Origin: Balanoglossus misakiensis
Taxonomy: Eukaryota > Hemichordata
Length of the DNA: 64,000 bases
NCBI GenBank assembly: GCA_040954595.2
Contig: CM082584.2
Span: 4,278,001-4,342,000, forward strand
Direction of reading: 5' to 3'
Shown one piece after another: positions 21,541-32,946 of the stretch. The notes below the pieces were generated by a model. The model worked only from the letters and a program-made list of their open reading frames with translations, had not been told where the DNA came from and searched no databases. A program made the translations under genes and the position numbers. Positions within the stretch are counted from its first letter, which is position 1. Each line of letters begins with the position of its first letter.

Positions 21541-22051
21541 CAAGGAAATAAATAAGCTTTTTGTTGACAAGATTCGGTATACATAAAATTTGCCCGAAAG
21601 TGATATCAGGTAACAGCAATAGTGTAAAATCCATGGAATAAATAATTGTAACTAAGATACCTTGAGTCAAGTCCGGAGGATAAGTGTTATGCTATATTGA
21701 AAATGTACGAATCTTTGACACAAGTAAGATAATGTTTCCCCAAAGCAAACTGCTACTAATAAAATATCGTCCATGCAGACCATCTGTCCGTTATGATTCA
21801 ATAGAAAGACAGATCTCAGCTCGCCGGAGGTGCATTAGGGTCATACACGAAAACTAGAATGATTAACTAAAGGTCGCGTAAAGTTAGATAACTTTGCTCA
21901 AGAATGTCGTTTGCTAATGTTTTACAGCATACATGTACATTTGTACATGTACTTACCTTCGCTGTCTTGTGTTTCAACTTGTTTCCGCCGTTCCAATTTT
22001 GTTTCACAGAAGTAATCCCGCAATTAATTCCCTCGCGTGTGAAAATACAAC

Positions 22052-22246
22052 ATGGCAGGCGTCTACAGTGTTATTAATGGAATCATAGAGAACATGGGCT
22101 GGACTACAATCGTGGTGATCTGCAGTGGCCACCGTTTCCTCCATGTGTGGACGATCCTCAGAGAAGTTGTGCTTGAAATATTAGAACGCATTCTTCCAGT
22201 AGTCTGCGTCACTTGCAAAAGATATTATGGCATTCATGTTCACTAA
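22052..22246 (+). CDS. Small 64-codon open frame, unit B
   Basis: This is the duplicate of the 17438 frame, with one residue changed (Asn to Tyr) and at least one silent change. See the unit A copy for the alternatives. Confidence 0.25.
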   Translation: MAGVYSVINGIIENMGWTTIVVICSGHRFLHVWTILREVVLEILERILPVVCVTCKRYYGIHVH

Positions 22247-22632
22247 TTGTTTTTCCCAAAGTTTTCCAACTCCAATTATAAAATGATTCACCCCTCATCG
22301 CGCACGTGGACTACGATATGTGGATTGCATGGTCGTGTTAGTCCTGGTATCCGGTTCATGGTGACTTTGTGTGTGTAAACAGTGCTTGTGTTTTATGGTC
22401 CCACGCATAATTGACCAATGTGTTTATGATTTCTAGAAAATGTATTTTAATAATTCTCAAAAAGACCCCGGAGCGAGTTTGTGCCCGGGCTGTCTTTTTA
22501 TGAGCTGTTGAAACACCTGGGCCGGCTTTGCCAAGTGTATGACCACGGTCACTCCACACGTATCACTGTGTCAGGCGGAAGGAAGGGTTCACCAAAAGAG
22601 GGCGCATTTTATCATGCATACAATTACAGAAG

Positions 22633-23043
22633 AAGTTTTTGAATTATGGTACATACATGTTTATTGAACTGACTGTACTACAAGACATAAAAGAGTTGTG
22701 TATTTCTTAATGACTAATTTGCGCTTTAAATAAATTTGTATACAATTAACCCTATGCCTCCTGAGTACCGAACGTGATGAAGCCTTTCACCGCTATTGTT
22801 TGTAACATGCAGTGATCAATTGTGTACTTTCTGACATGTTAACTGCAACTCTAGCTGTAAAATCAGGCATTTAGCATCTTCTGTCAATGGATAATTTGCA
22901 TATAAAAATATTTGCAAAAAGGCCGAGTAACCCAGAGTGCCTACACAGCAATGAAGAAAAGTTCCAGAAAAAATGTTAACTTTTACAGTAATTACAATAT
23001 CTCCTATCTACTTCGTGTTCCAAACTTCAACCACAGTAGGGAC
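22633..23043 (+). repeat. Truncated third copy of the duplication unit
   Basis: The first 410 bp of the unit are present, ending at CAGTAGGGAC. Sequence then switches to the 23043 inverted-repeat element. The expected continuation is not found at 39627, so the unit was truncated rather than simply interrupted. Confidence 0.82.
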
Positions 23044-23076
23044 TATGGCAAGCCTCAGGGGTCTTAAGTATAGCAA

Positions 23077-23240
23077 TAGTAGTATATAATGTTGAAGTAG
23101 TACGATTATATTTTGATTCGTTAATATATTATAAATAAATAGTAGTATATAATGTTGAAGTAGTACGATTATATTTTGATTCGTTAATATATTATAAATA
23201 AATAGTAGTATATAATGTTGAAGTAGTACGATTATACTAC
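23077..23240 (+). repeat. 62-bp AT-rich tandem repeat, about 2.5 copies
   Basis: The motif TAGTAGTATATAATGTTGAA recurs at a 62-bp period. Inverse copies are at 38893-39022. Confidence 0.88.
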
Positions 23241-24563
23241 CGTTATCATCTTAGCACCCCGAAACACTGAAAAGAACTCAAATATAATTAGCCAGAGTAA
23301 ACTGAGATTTTTATGCTGAAGTCGGCATATGGTTACATTTGGTTTGGTTGAAAGCGAGGCTATCAGACGCTACGGCTTTGAAGCCACCGAGCAACCTGAG
23401 CATAATTTCTACGATATCCCAGCAGTTTTCTTCGTCCAATACCACTCTAAGGTACATGCTAAGTATCCTTGAGGTGAATACATGCAACAAGGGAAGTTTC
23501 CGAAAATCCCTGACTGAAAAATGACAAGCTTTGTAAACGGCGTGCAGCAGAGTTCCAGCACAGGCGAGAATAATGGCGACGATGACGTAAGATCAGTCTT
23601 CTTTACCTTCAACGACGTCTTTCCAGACAGACAGCGTAACTCCGAACTATATCTAACACATGAGGAGATTTATATCAGTGCTTCTGACACCGTCGGACCT
23701 GAATATCTTCGCTGCATACAGTTCGCAGGTGGGCTATGTCGCATATATATTGACGGGAGAGAGAACAGACTGAGCCTAATATCCTCTGGAATCGTGTTAC
23801 GGGGTAAGCTTGTCCAAGTTAGAGAACGCAACCCTTTCGTTCACCACTTCGAAGGTGTTCGACTCACCTTGAAAGGCCTGCCGTTTTCTGCAGACAACGC
23901 TATTATCCACACAGCTCTACAAAAATATGGTTGTGATATCATGAAAATTGACTATGAACAATTACGAGTGAACGGTAGATTAACGCAATGCTGTACTGGT
24001 AACCGTTACGTCTACGTGAAGTCAGTCTCAAGACCAATTCCCACTTACAATATCAGAATGGGAAAATTTAATAATGTAAGAATTTACTACAGGGGCCAGA
24101 AGCAACAAAACGATAACTATCGAGAAAGTACGACTACTCCACAAGGTGATAAAAGTACTGACGATGTCTCAGCTTTACCACCTGTTGGAAGTTCATTGAT
24201 CCTTACAGCGGAGAGTGACACGTCGACAACCGCGGCTGACCCACTTCCTTGCTCAGACAACAATGAACGGGCTTCGCGTGAAAGTGAACCTGAGCAGTCG
24301 CCTACATCGCCCGCTACTATTGCTGCCCTGGAAACTTTCATTGACAAACAATATGTGCAAAATGTGTTGAGCACCGACGCTAAAAGCAAAGACGCTGCCT
24401 CTACCGCTAAAAGTGAAGGCAAGAAGCCAAAAAAGAAAAAGAAAAATATCCAGAAAAAAAGCAGAGACCCCGAGGAGCGACCACGGTCCTCAAACGCGAG
24501 CACAACCGATAACGCATCAGACAGTGTCAGATGCGCCAGTTTAGTACAAACGTCGCCGAATCC

Positions 24564-25092
24564 TGTTACGATCTGTATAAAGGTCAAATACGATTTCAAG
24601 GGTTAATTAAGCCAGAGCTCGGGAATGTCAATGTTTGATAGTATTTGATTTTATGTATTTGAAGGAGATAGGGAGAGCGGGTGTTTAACTGACTGCTCTG
24701 ATTCTCAATCATCACCGAACTGACTTTGTTATATAACACTTTATGTAAATTGGTACGTATAGAGTTGACTGATGTCCAATGAAATTGTAACACATTGTAT
24801 TTGTGATATTTTACATTATTAACCACGCCTTGAGAAAAGTAATTATAAGAGAACTTTGTTTCCAAAGTTAAAAAGAATAATCTAACGGGAGATGGGAGTA
24901 CCTCAGGCTACTGAGCTCGTTCCCTTCCTCATGTACTTTACTGGGCGTATTTGATGTACTATATAATTCCGGACAATAAATGAACGTGAATCAGATACGT
25001 GTCTCCGTGGATCACTGTTCTCGTCAGAGCCCGATACCTCATCGCTACAGATTCCCCGATGCATGAACAATCATGAGAAACCAGCCGTAATA
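24564..25092 (+). repeat. Left LTR of the Gypsy element
   Basis: This is a 529-bp LTR with TGTTAC at its start and GTAATA at its end. An 89-codon frame on its minus strand is also in the right LTR and is not a separate gene. AATAAA occurs near 24976. Confidence 0.95.
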
Positions 25093-25094
25093 CA

Positions 25095-25112
25095 TGGTGG
25101 AGATACGTGGGT
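25095..25112 (+). promoter_or_regulatory. Primer binding site of the Gypsy element
   Basis: TGGTGGAGATACGTGGG starts 2 nt after the left LTR. It begins with TGG, as expected for pairing to a tRNA 3' CCA. Which tRNA is used cannot be told from sequence alone. Confidence 0.65.
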
Positions 25113-25169
25113 AGACGAAACAAATCCATCGGAGACAGAAACGGCGACGTCCAGCGGAAAGATTACAGC

Positions 25170-28100
25170 ATGGATCGCGAGATGCTAAACGACATGAACA
25201 GTCAATTATCGGAAATACGACAGGTTACACTCAGAGCTGGAGGTCAGGTAGGCCCAGGTTTCTTTTCGGGTACAGAGACTGAGAATGCACACCGATGGTG
25301 GAAAAAATATATAGACTTTGCTGACTTTAAGCAATGGTCAGACGAGAAACGGCTTAAAGGAATCGGACTATATTTGACTGGTGAAGCGGAGCGATGGTTC
25401 TACAGACTGTCTGCTGAAAAGAAAAATGACTTGACGACACTGCAAAATGTCTTCCTCGCTCGTTTTGATAAGTGCGGTCCGATGTGGCTGTATGACGAGA
25501 AACTGTTTCGCCTGAAGCAACTGCCGGACCAGACTGTTGAACAATATGCGGAATTAATATGCGAAAAAGCAGAAAAAGCGAAAAAGACTGATGAGGAACT
25601 ACTATCTTTCTTCATGAACGGACTGAGACCGGACATACTAAAGTTCGTAGCGGGAATGTCACCTAAGGATTTCGAAACAGCGTACAAACATGCTCGAACA
25701 GCAGAGGTCGTGGCAGGATTACCAGAGACAGACGAGCCAGAAGCGGGTCTTTTACAACAAATCTCGACACGGATTGACGACATGAAACAAGAAGATGAAG
25801 AAATGAAGACCAAATCAAGCGCGGCAGATCATCGAGGACGATCGACAAAAAGAGAGAAGAAATCGCCGAATTACAGAGCAAGAGAACGAACAATAGACTA
25901 TAAGGTAAAGAGGAACAGATATAATTTTACTGGGCACTCTACCCAACGTTTTCCTCGACATAGTCAATTTAATTCCCGTGCATGTTTTAATTGTGGGCGT
26001 TACGATCATATAGCTAGAAATTGTTCAAAATATGCGTTCTCTGGAAATGTTTCGAAGCCTAGTCGGAAATTTTATTTTGATGGATCGTCCGACAGCAGGT
26101 CATGTGCAGGTGTAAATGCACTCGGGAAAGAGGGTGCCTATAATGTTAAAGATGGTGTAAACTTTGTTAACAAAGATGGGTGTGCTTTTCATGAGAATGT
26201 TATTCCAATTTCAATATGTCATGAAAAAGTGACGTCATTAATTGATACTGGAGCACATATTACTGTAGCTCCTATTCGGTTGTTAGAGCTAGTACCCGCT
26301 CTAAAGAATTATCCGATGTTCAAGTCCAGATATAATTGTGTACATACAGCACACGAAGACAAATTGAAGGTAATTGGATTTATGAAAATACCTGCTTTTA
26401 TTGGGAATAAGCGTGTATTACTGTATGTTAATTTAGTTGAGTCTCTTCAGCATAATCTGATTTTGGGACTTGATTTTATGAAGCGTTATAGAGCTGTTAT
26501 TGATTTCAAGGGTAATATTTTAAGATTACAATCAGACGTACCGTTAAGAACAAATGTTGATGTTAACATTTCACCTGGAAGTGAAATGGTTATTCCAGTG
26601 AAAGTACCGTATAAATATCTTACTGGAGTTTTAGGTTGTATTTGTGATAAACGAACACGCTTAACCCCGGGTATTTTGGTAGCTAAGGGGTTGGCCTATT
26701 CGAATAAGAATTTTCTTCCCATGCGAGTTGTAAACACTTTGGATACTGTGGTCAAAATTAAGAAAAACAGTGTTGTTGGAATGTTTTCGCCTTTGCCCCG
26801 TAATAGTGAAATAGTCCCACTCGATAATACTGCCGTTAATTGTGTCTCACCTCAAGGGCCCCGTACACAGAAAGAGACGGATTATTTGATGGGTCAATTG
26901 AAATTTAATGAATTAGAGATAACTAAGGCACAGCGTAAACAGCTTAGAGATGTTTTACTGCACAATATGGAAGCTTTTGTTGATTCTAGTGGTCGTTTAG
27001 GCAACTGTGATGTAATCAAACATACAATACGATTACAAGAGGGTGCTGCCCCGTTCCGTCGCCCACCTTACCGAGTAACGCCTGAGAAAAGGCGTGAACT
27101 TGAGCGACAAGTTGATCAGCTGTTAGAACAAAATATTATCGAGCCGTCCACTTCACCGTTTGCTAGTCCAGTAGTTTTAGTCAAAAAGCCTGATGGTTCG
27201 TGGCGTTTTTGCACAGATTTCCGTCATTTGAATAATATTACAGTGCCTGATTCGTTTCCCTTACCTAGAACTGACGAATCTCTTGAAATGTTAGGCAAGA
27301 ATAAGCCTCAGTATTTTTCGACGCTTGATTTACAGTCAGGATTTTTTCAATTGGAATTAGATGAAGAGAGCAGACCAAAAACAGCTTTTGTCACACATCA
27401 AGGTTTATATCAATACAGGAGACTTGCCCAGGGGTTGCGAAATAGTCCCAGTTGTTTTCAGCGTACTATGCAACACGTGTTACGCAATATTATGTGGCAA
27501 TATGTGTTATGTTACATCGATGATATTATTATATTTAGCAGCTCTTTTGAGGAGCATCTTCAACACATTGATACTGTCCTAACCAGGTTACGTCAAGCTG
27601 GATTGAAATTAAAGCCCAGCAAATGTCAATTTATGAGAAAGAGTGTTAAATTTTTGGGTCATATTATCAGTAAGGATGGAATTGCGGTTGACGAGAGTAA
27701 AGTAACAGCTGTTAAAGAATATCCCCGTCCTCATACTGTCACACAGCTGAAATCATTTTTGGGGTTGGCCAATTATTATAGAAAGTTTATAAAGAATTTC
27801 TCGATCATTGCAAGGCCTCTGCATAAATTGTTGGGAAAGGACACGAAATTTGAATGGGATGATCGATGCGAACATGCATTTGAGAAATTAAAACATGTCC
27901 TGTGTCAAGCACCAATTCTAGGGTATCCTGATATGAATGAAAATTTCACAATTTATACCGATAGTTCCACTCATGCCCTGGGGTTTGTTTTAGGTCAACG
28001 ACAGAATGGTGTTGAACGAGTGATTTTATATGGGGGTCGAAGTTTAAACTGTCACGAAAGAAATTACTCAATTACAGAATTGGAAGCTTTGGCCGTCATT

Positions 28101-31100
28101 CATGCTATCCGACAATGTGATCACTATGTACGGAGCAACCATGTCACTATAGTGACTGATCACTCCAATCTGACTTACATGTTTAAACAGAAAATACCAA
28201 GGGGGCGTATTGGCCGTTGGATAATGACCATGCAGCAGTACGATTACGAAATTATATATAGACCTGGTAAGAAACACATGAATGCTGACGGGTTGTCAAG
28301 GAGACCATATCAACAATGTGAGGGGTACAAGTCTGACGTCACTGATTTAGAGCATGCGCCTGAAATGAATTACAAGCCTAACAGTCAGCCAATGGTAGAT
28401 AAGTGTGTAAACACTGAGCCCATAAACTCACCTTGTATAAATAATATACATACAGGGCAACAAACCGAACCTGAGGTTCATAATTCTGCTAATAGTGAGG
28501 ACACATCTGGGTATGGGATTTTACTTAACAGTTCTAACGACACTTCTAACACTGACGTGGAGGAAAATGCTTCCAACACTGAAGTGGATAAAACATTCGA
28601 CAGTGAGGTGCAATCACGAATGAAGGGAGAACAGAGAAAGGATGATTATTTGAGTAAATTTCTTAATTATTTAGAGAATGATGAGTTACCAATTGATCAA
28701 AAGTTAGCTCGTAAATTTGTTAGTATGGCTCCAAATTACGACATTGTTGACGGGGTTTTGTATCATTTTTGGAAACCCACGGGGAAATCAGCTAGTAAAT
28801 TAGATTGTGTTAGACAGGTTGTGATACCTAAGTCCTTAAGAAATTATGTTCTGCGGTGGGCTCATGATTGTGTTTTAGCGGGACATTTGGGATACACTAA
28901 AACGTTGGGAGTTTTAAGACAGAGGTATTTTTGGGAAAGGATGCCCCGGGATGTTAATATGTACGTAAAGACATGCGCACATTGTCACACACGAAAGAGA
29001 GCCACACCCCCTACTCATGCTAAGTTGTTACCTATTCCAGTATCAGGACCCTGGGACCGACTGGGTATGGATATTGTGGGACCCCTCCCTAGAACGTATG
29101 ATGGTCATAAATACATCTTAGTACTTACTGATTAGGCTGCATTCACAAACACCTCTGGAGGGGGGGGCGGGAGAATTCAATTTTTTTTACCGCTAATTTT
29201 CACATGCCCCCCTTCCGAACTGCCAATATTTTCAAATCCCCCCCTTCCGAACTGCCAAAATTTTGAAATCCCCCCCCCCATTTTCTTTCACAGAGCAAAA
29301 CACATCACCTATCTTTCTTGTAAAAAGAAAAACAGCGCTCCCATGAAAAGAATTTGAAACTGATGTTTCCCCTCAACAGTGGGTATTAAAACTGAACATT
29401 GTTTTTATTTTTTAAGTACATATATTTGTATTCTGTGTTGGGAGACATTGTAAACCGAGAATTGAAGGGGGTGGGTTTGGGAGGGGGTGTCCCCCTCCCA
29501 CGTAAGAAAATTTTCTAAAATACAGAGCTCAAAGCTGCATTTTAATGAACCCGGCAAAAGCAAATTAACTCAACTACCGGTATGTTGGGGAGGACAAATT
29601 TAACCATCGCCGCTCAAAGTTATCATGGGGTGGGGCAAGTCCCCTGACCTGGGACACTAGATAAACCAGTCAATGATTGAAAGGTGTTGATGAATGTAAG
29701 GGGTGGGTGTGGGAGGGGGTGTCCCCCTCCCACATTAGAAAATTTTGTAAAATAAAGGGCGCGAAACTGCATTTTTGTGGACTCAAAATAAATATTTAGT
29801 CGTTAAAGTTTTCAAGTCCCCCCCCTTTCAGTCCCTAAATTATTTCAAATCCCCCCCCTTACATACCCTCAATTTTTTCAAATCCCCCCCCTCAATTCTC
29901 CTGCCCCCCCCTCCAGAGGTGTTTGTGAATGCAGCCTTACTTTACTAAATTTCCACTAGCATATCCATTACGTAATGCACGAGCTGAGACAGTCGCTAAG
30001 ATCTTGTTCGATGAAGTAATTGCTACTTATGGCAGCCCCAGAGTTTTGCTGAGTGATCAGGGATCGAATTTTTTATCCCAAGTAGTTCGTGAAACTTGCA
30101 AATTTTTCAACATCCAGAGGAAAGTTTCGACCCCTTATCGTCCACAGACTAATGGCCTTACAGAGCGTTTCAATGGTTGCCTAGTCGACATGCTGTCCAT
30201 GTTTGTCGATAGTAAACAGAAAGATTGGGATCGGTACCTAAGTTCAGTGCTTTTCGCTTATAGAGTTAGCCCTCAAGAGTCCAGTGGGTTCAGTCCTTAT
30301 TATCTGTTATATGGTCGGCATCCCACATTGCCCATGGATGTTGAGTTTCAGCCAGTTGAGGGGAGGACGAGAAATATAGATACACACCTTAAACATTTAG
30401 CTGCTAAAAGGGAGATAGCTCATAAAATCGCCAAAGAGAATATAGATCGATATCAACAGAATATGAAGGACCGTTATGATCAAAATATCCAACGGTCACA
30501 AAATCTAAAAGTGGGGGATCCTGTATATTTATACACACCTTCTGTTAAACCAGGAGTTAATAAGAAATTCGTACATAAGTGGACAGGTCCTTACATTATT
30601 TCTGAGAAGGTGGGTCCTGTTAATTACAAGTTGCGTTTCATAAATAGCACCAGGAATTATCGTAAGGTCATTCATGTGAATAGACTTAAAAGAGCTTATT
30701 TGCGCCCTTCTGAGTTTGACTCATCCTCATCTGATGAGTCGTGTGAAGAAAACGATGTCCCAGAAACCACAAATTATGAAAATGGGACCGAAATATGTCA
30801 AAGTCCAGAAGCAGAAACATATGCAGAATCAGAAAATGGATCTGATCAAATTGAGGGATTGAGAGATTTGTCGTCAAGGACAAATCCCAGTGCTTTCGAT
30901 GAAACTGACAACAATGGAAATTGTCAGACTAATGCTTCTGAGCCATTTTACGATATAGACAATGTGTTAAAGGGTCGATATAGAAATGGGAAATTACAGT
31001 ATTTGGTTAAGTGGAAGAATTATTCAAACAAACATAATACGTGGGAGGATGAAGACAATTTGAATGAAACTGCGAAAGAGTATTTGATAAGAAATCCAGT

Positions 31101-31143
31101 AAAGATACAAGGGAAACAGGTTATAGCACATTTGCACATTTAA
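25170..31143 (+). pseudogene. Gag-Pol polyprotein of the Gypsy element, integrase interrupted by a MITE
   Basis: The frame is open from 25107; the first ATG is 25170. Domains in order: retrotransposon Gag; a CCHC knuckle (CFNCGRYDHIARNC, 25982-26024); aspartic protease (LIDTGAHITV, near 26240); reverse transcriptase with the YIDD active site near 27515; RNase H (YTDSSTHALGF, near 27953); the integrase HHCC zinc domain (28860-28990); and the first integrase Asp (MDIVGPL, near 29067). A MITE (29135-29936, TTA duplication) then introduces a stop. Beyond it the same frame resumes with the second Asp (LLSDQGSNF) and the Glu (GLTERFNG), 35 residues apart, and ends in a chromodomain (30940-31095; LQYLVKWKNYSNKHNTWEDE). 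In this group the chromodomain guides integration to chromatin. All other motifs look intact. Confidence 0.92.
29135..29936. mobile_element. PIF/Harbinger-like MITE inside the Gypsy integrase
   Basis: The 802-bp insert has termini GGCTGCATTCACAAACACCT and its complement, and a TTA duplication on each side (29132-29134 and 29937-29939). The 3-bp TWA-type duplication is typical of PIF/Harbinger. The interior contains G- and C-homopolymers and two copies of a hairpin around TGGGAGGGGGTGTCCCCCTC. No transposase is present. A related sequence lies at 37339-37963. Confidence 0.88.
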
Positions 31144-32154
31144 ATCTATGGACAGAGAAATATATGCGTAACAGAGAAAAAAACGGAAAAGGGAGACACG
31201 TGGTTGATTGAAATGAATATTTGAATATGACTGAGAGGTATGAGTGTTGGCCGGCCTGTATGAGTGAGTGTACGATTGGCGTGTCCCTTGATTCGTTTAA
31301 TGTTACGTATAAGTTGTCGAATGACATTTTATTATCCGTTGGTTGCTGAGTTTAGTTGTAAGTGCTGTGCAACCTGGTTCCCGTGTCACTCTGTTTAAAT
31401 GTGTTTATGTATTTGAGTTGTAAAGAAATTACCAGTGAAGTTTGAAGTTGCAGAGATTTTAACATTGGAGAAAAATGTTGTGAGTTGAATTTGCCGTTCG
31501 TTTGATGACCTAAAAATAGATGGTCCAATTTGTGTAAATAGCCCCTTTTAATGGCTATGTGTTTGTATAAAGAAACCAAAGAAAATCCCATTTTCGAATG
31601 AAGAAAATGCCATTTTCGAAGTTGTAAAGAGTGGATTTTTGACAAAACGCTCAGATGTTTCAGTTTTAATTTTTAAGGTTATTGAATTTGCCCGACATGA
31701 CGTAACTCGAGAATAAGGAATGTCGGATGATCGTTCGATGTAAAAGAATGCAAGAGAGTTTCTTTTGAGTCAATAAGACAACAGATATTCAGATTGTGTT
31801 GAATGATGGATACAACGTTTTATGGGTTTACAGAAGGAGTTGCGATTTTATTGGTTATATCAGTAGGTGGATATGTGTGCGAAGGTTTTATGTGCACATA
31901 CTATTTTAAGTTTATATGTACTTTTATTCTGTAGTAATTTTTGGATTGTAATTTTATATATTTTTAAGACGATCACTTCATAGACATGACTAGATTTTTT
32001 TTTCAAATATTTTACTTCAATTTTGTTATATATATTGTACTCTTACATTTCAAAATCATACGGTACATCTTAATATACTCTTGGGATGGAACTGAACGAT
32101 TACCCTTGGTGTACTGCTCTTTAAGAGATTTGTGTCCAATGCGGGACGCATTGG

Positions 32155-32170
32155 TTTAAAAGGAGGGGAG
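32155..32170 (+). promoter_or_regulatory. Polypurine tract of the Gypsy element
   Basis: AAAAGGAGGGGAG lies directly before the right LTR, where the plus-strand primer should be. The 1-kb stretch from 31144 to this tract has no coding frame, so no envelope gene is present. Confidence 0.8.
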
Positions 32171-32699
32171 TGTTACGATCTGTATAAAGGTCAAATACGA
32201 TTTCAAGGGTTAATTAAGCCAGAGCTCGGGAATGTCAATGTTTGATAGTATTTGATTTTATGTATTTGAAGGAGATAGGGAGAGCGGGTGTTTAACTGAC
32301 TGCTCTGATTCTCAATCATCACCGAACTGACTTTGTTATATAACACTTTATGTAAATTGGTACGTATAGAGTTGACTGATGTCCAATGAAATTGTAACAC
32401 ATTGTATTTGTGATATTTTACATTATTAACCACGCCTTGAGAAAAGTAATTATAAGAGAACTTTGTTTCCAAAGTTAAAAAGAATAATCTAACGGGAGAT
32501 GGGAGTACCTCAGGCTACTGAGCTCGTTCCCTTCCTCATGTACTTTACTGGGCGTATTTGATGTACTATATAATTCCGGACAATAAATGAACGTGAATCA
32601 GATACGTGTCTCCGTGGATCACTGTTCTCGTCAGAGCCCGATACCTCATCGCTACAGATTCCCCGATGCATGAACAATCATGAGAAACCAGCCGTAATA
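32171..32699 (+). repeat. Right LTR of the Gypsy element
   Basis: This LTR appears identical to the left one over 529 bp. It is followed by the ATCC target duplication and the remainder of LINE ORF1. Confidence 0.95.
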
Positions 32700-32946
32700 A
32701 TCCTGATGGAATCCGACGCTCAAGATCGCTTGAAGTTCTACCGCGGACATCGATCATCGATTTCCTACGACATCAGCGTAGGGATTTCTCGGCAGAACGG
32801 GATGGTCAGCAACACGGTCAGATTTCACCAGCGAAGAAACGACCACCGGGATCGCCGCCTGCATCGCAACAATCGCCGAAAAGAGATAAACCGCCGTGAA
32901 TTCGAGTATTTGTCCTTCTCATCTATAGGCCTACTTTCTGAACTTG

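Larger units (their letters stand above)
18018..22632 (+). repeat. Tandem segmental duplication, unit B
   Basis: This is the second copy of the unit that begins at 14006. It is longer (about 4.6 kb) because of an expanded GAT microsatellite, seven instead of four minisatellite copies, and a 423-bp insertion at 20078-20500. It lacks exons 1 and 2 of the deaminase-like gene. Confidence 0.9.
24564..32699 (+). mobile_element. Gypsy-type LTR retrotransposon (chromovirus) inserted in LINE ORF1
   Basis: Two 529-bp LTRs (24564-25092 and 32171-32699) begin TGTTAC and end GTAATA. They appear identical wherever I compared them. A 4-bp target duplication ATCC flanks the element (24560-24563 and 32700-32703). 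It contains a primer binding site, one long Gag-Pol frame, a C-terminal chromodomain, and a purine-rich tract just before the right LTR. Identical LTRs mean a very recent insertion. The only visible defect is a MITE in the integrase. Confidence 0.95.
23521..32899 (+). pseudogene. LINE ORF1 (RNA-binding protein), interrupted by the Gypsy element
   Basis: ORF1 starts at ATG 23521, after a 179-bp 5' untranslated region. Its own sequence reaches 24563, where the Gypsy LTR begins; the remaining residues to 24606 are read from LTR sequence. After the right LTR and the ATCC duplication the same frame continues from 32704 and stops at TGA 32897-32899. The middle of the protein looks like an RRM-type fold (VRLTLKGLPFSADNAIIHTA). 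The C-terminal part is charged and Lys-rich (KKPKKKKKNIQKKS). In this LINE group ORF1 binds the element's RNA. ORF2 is intact, so only ORF1 and co-transcription are disrupted. Confidence 0.8.

Noticed and set aside
24596-24865. 89-codon frame on the minus strand of the left LTR, repeated in the right LTR
   Set aside because: It recurs only because the LTRs are identical and has no protein features. LTR regulatory sequence explains it.
31144-32155. Envelope gene downstream of the Gypsy integrase
   Set aside because: No long frame, signal peptide or membrane segment is present between the chromodomain and the polypurine tract.
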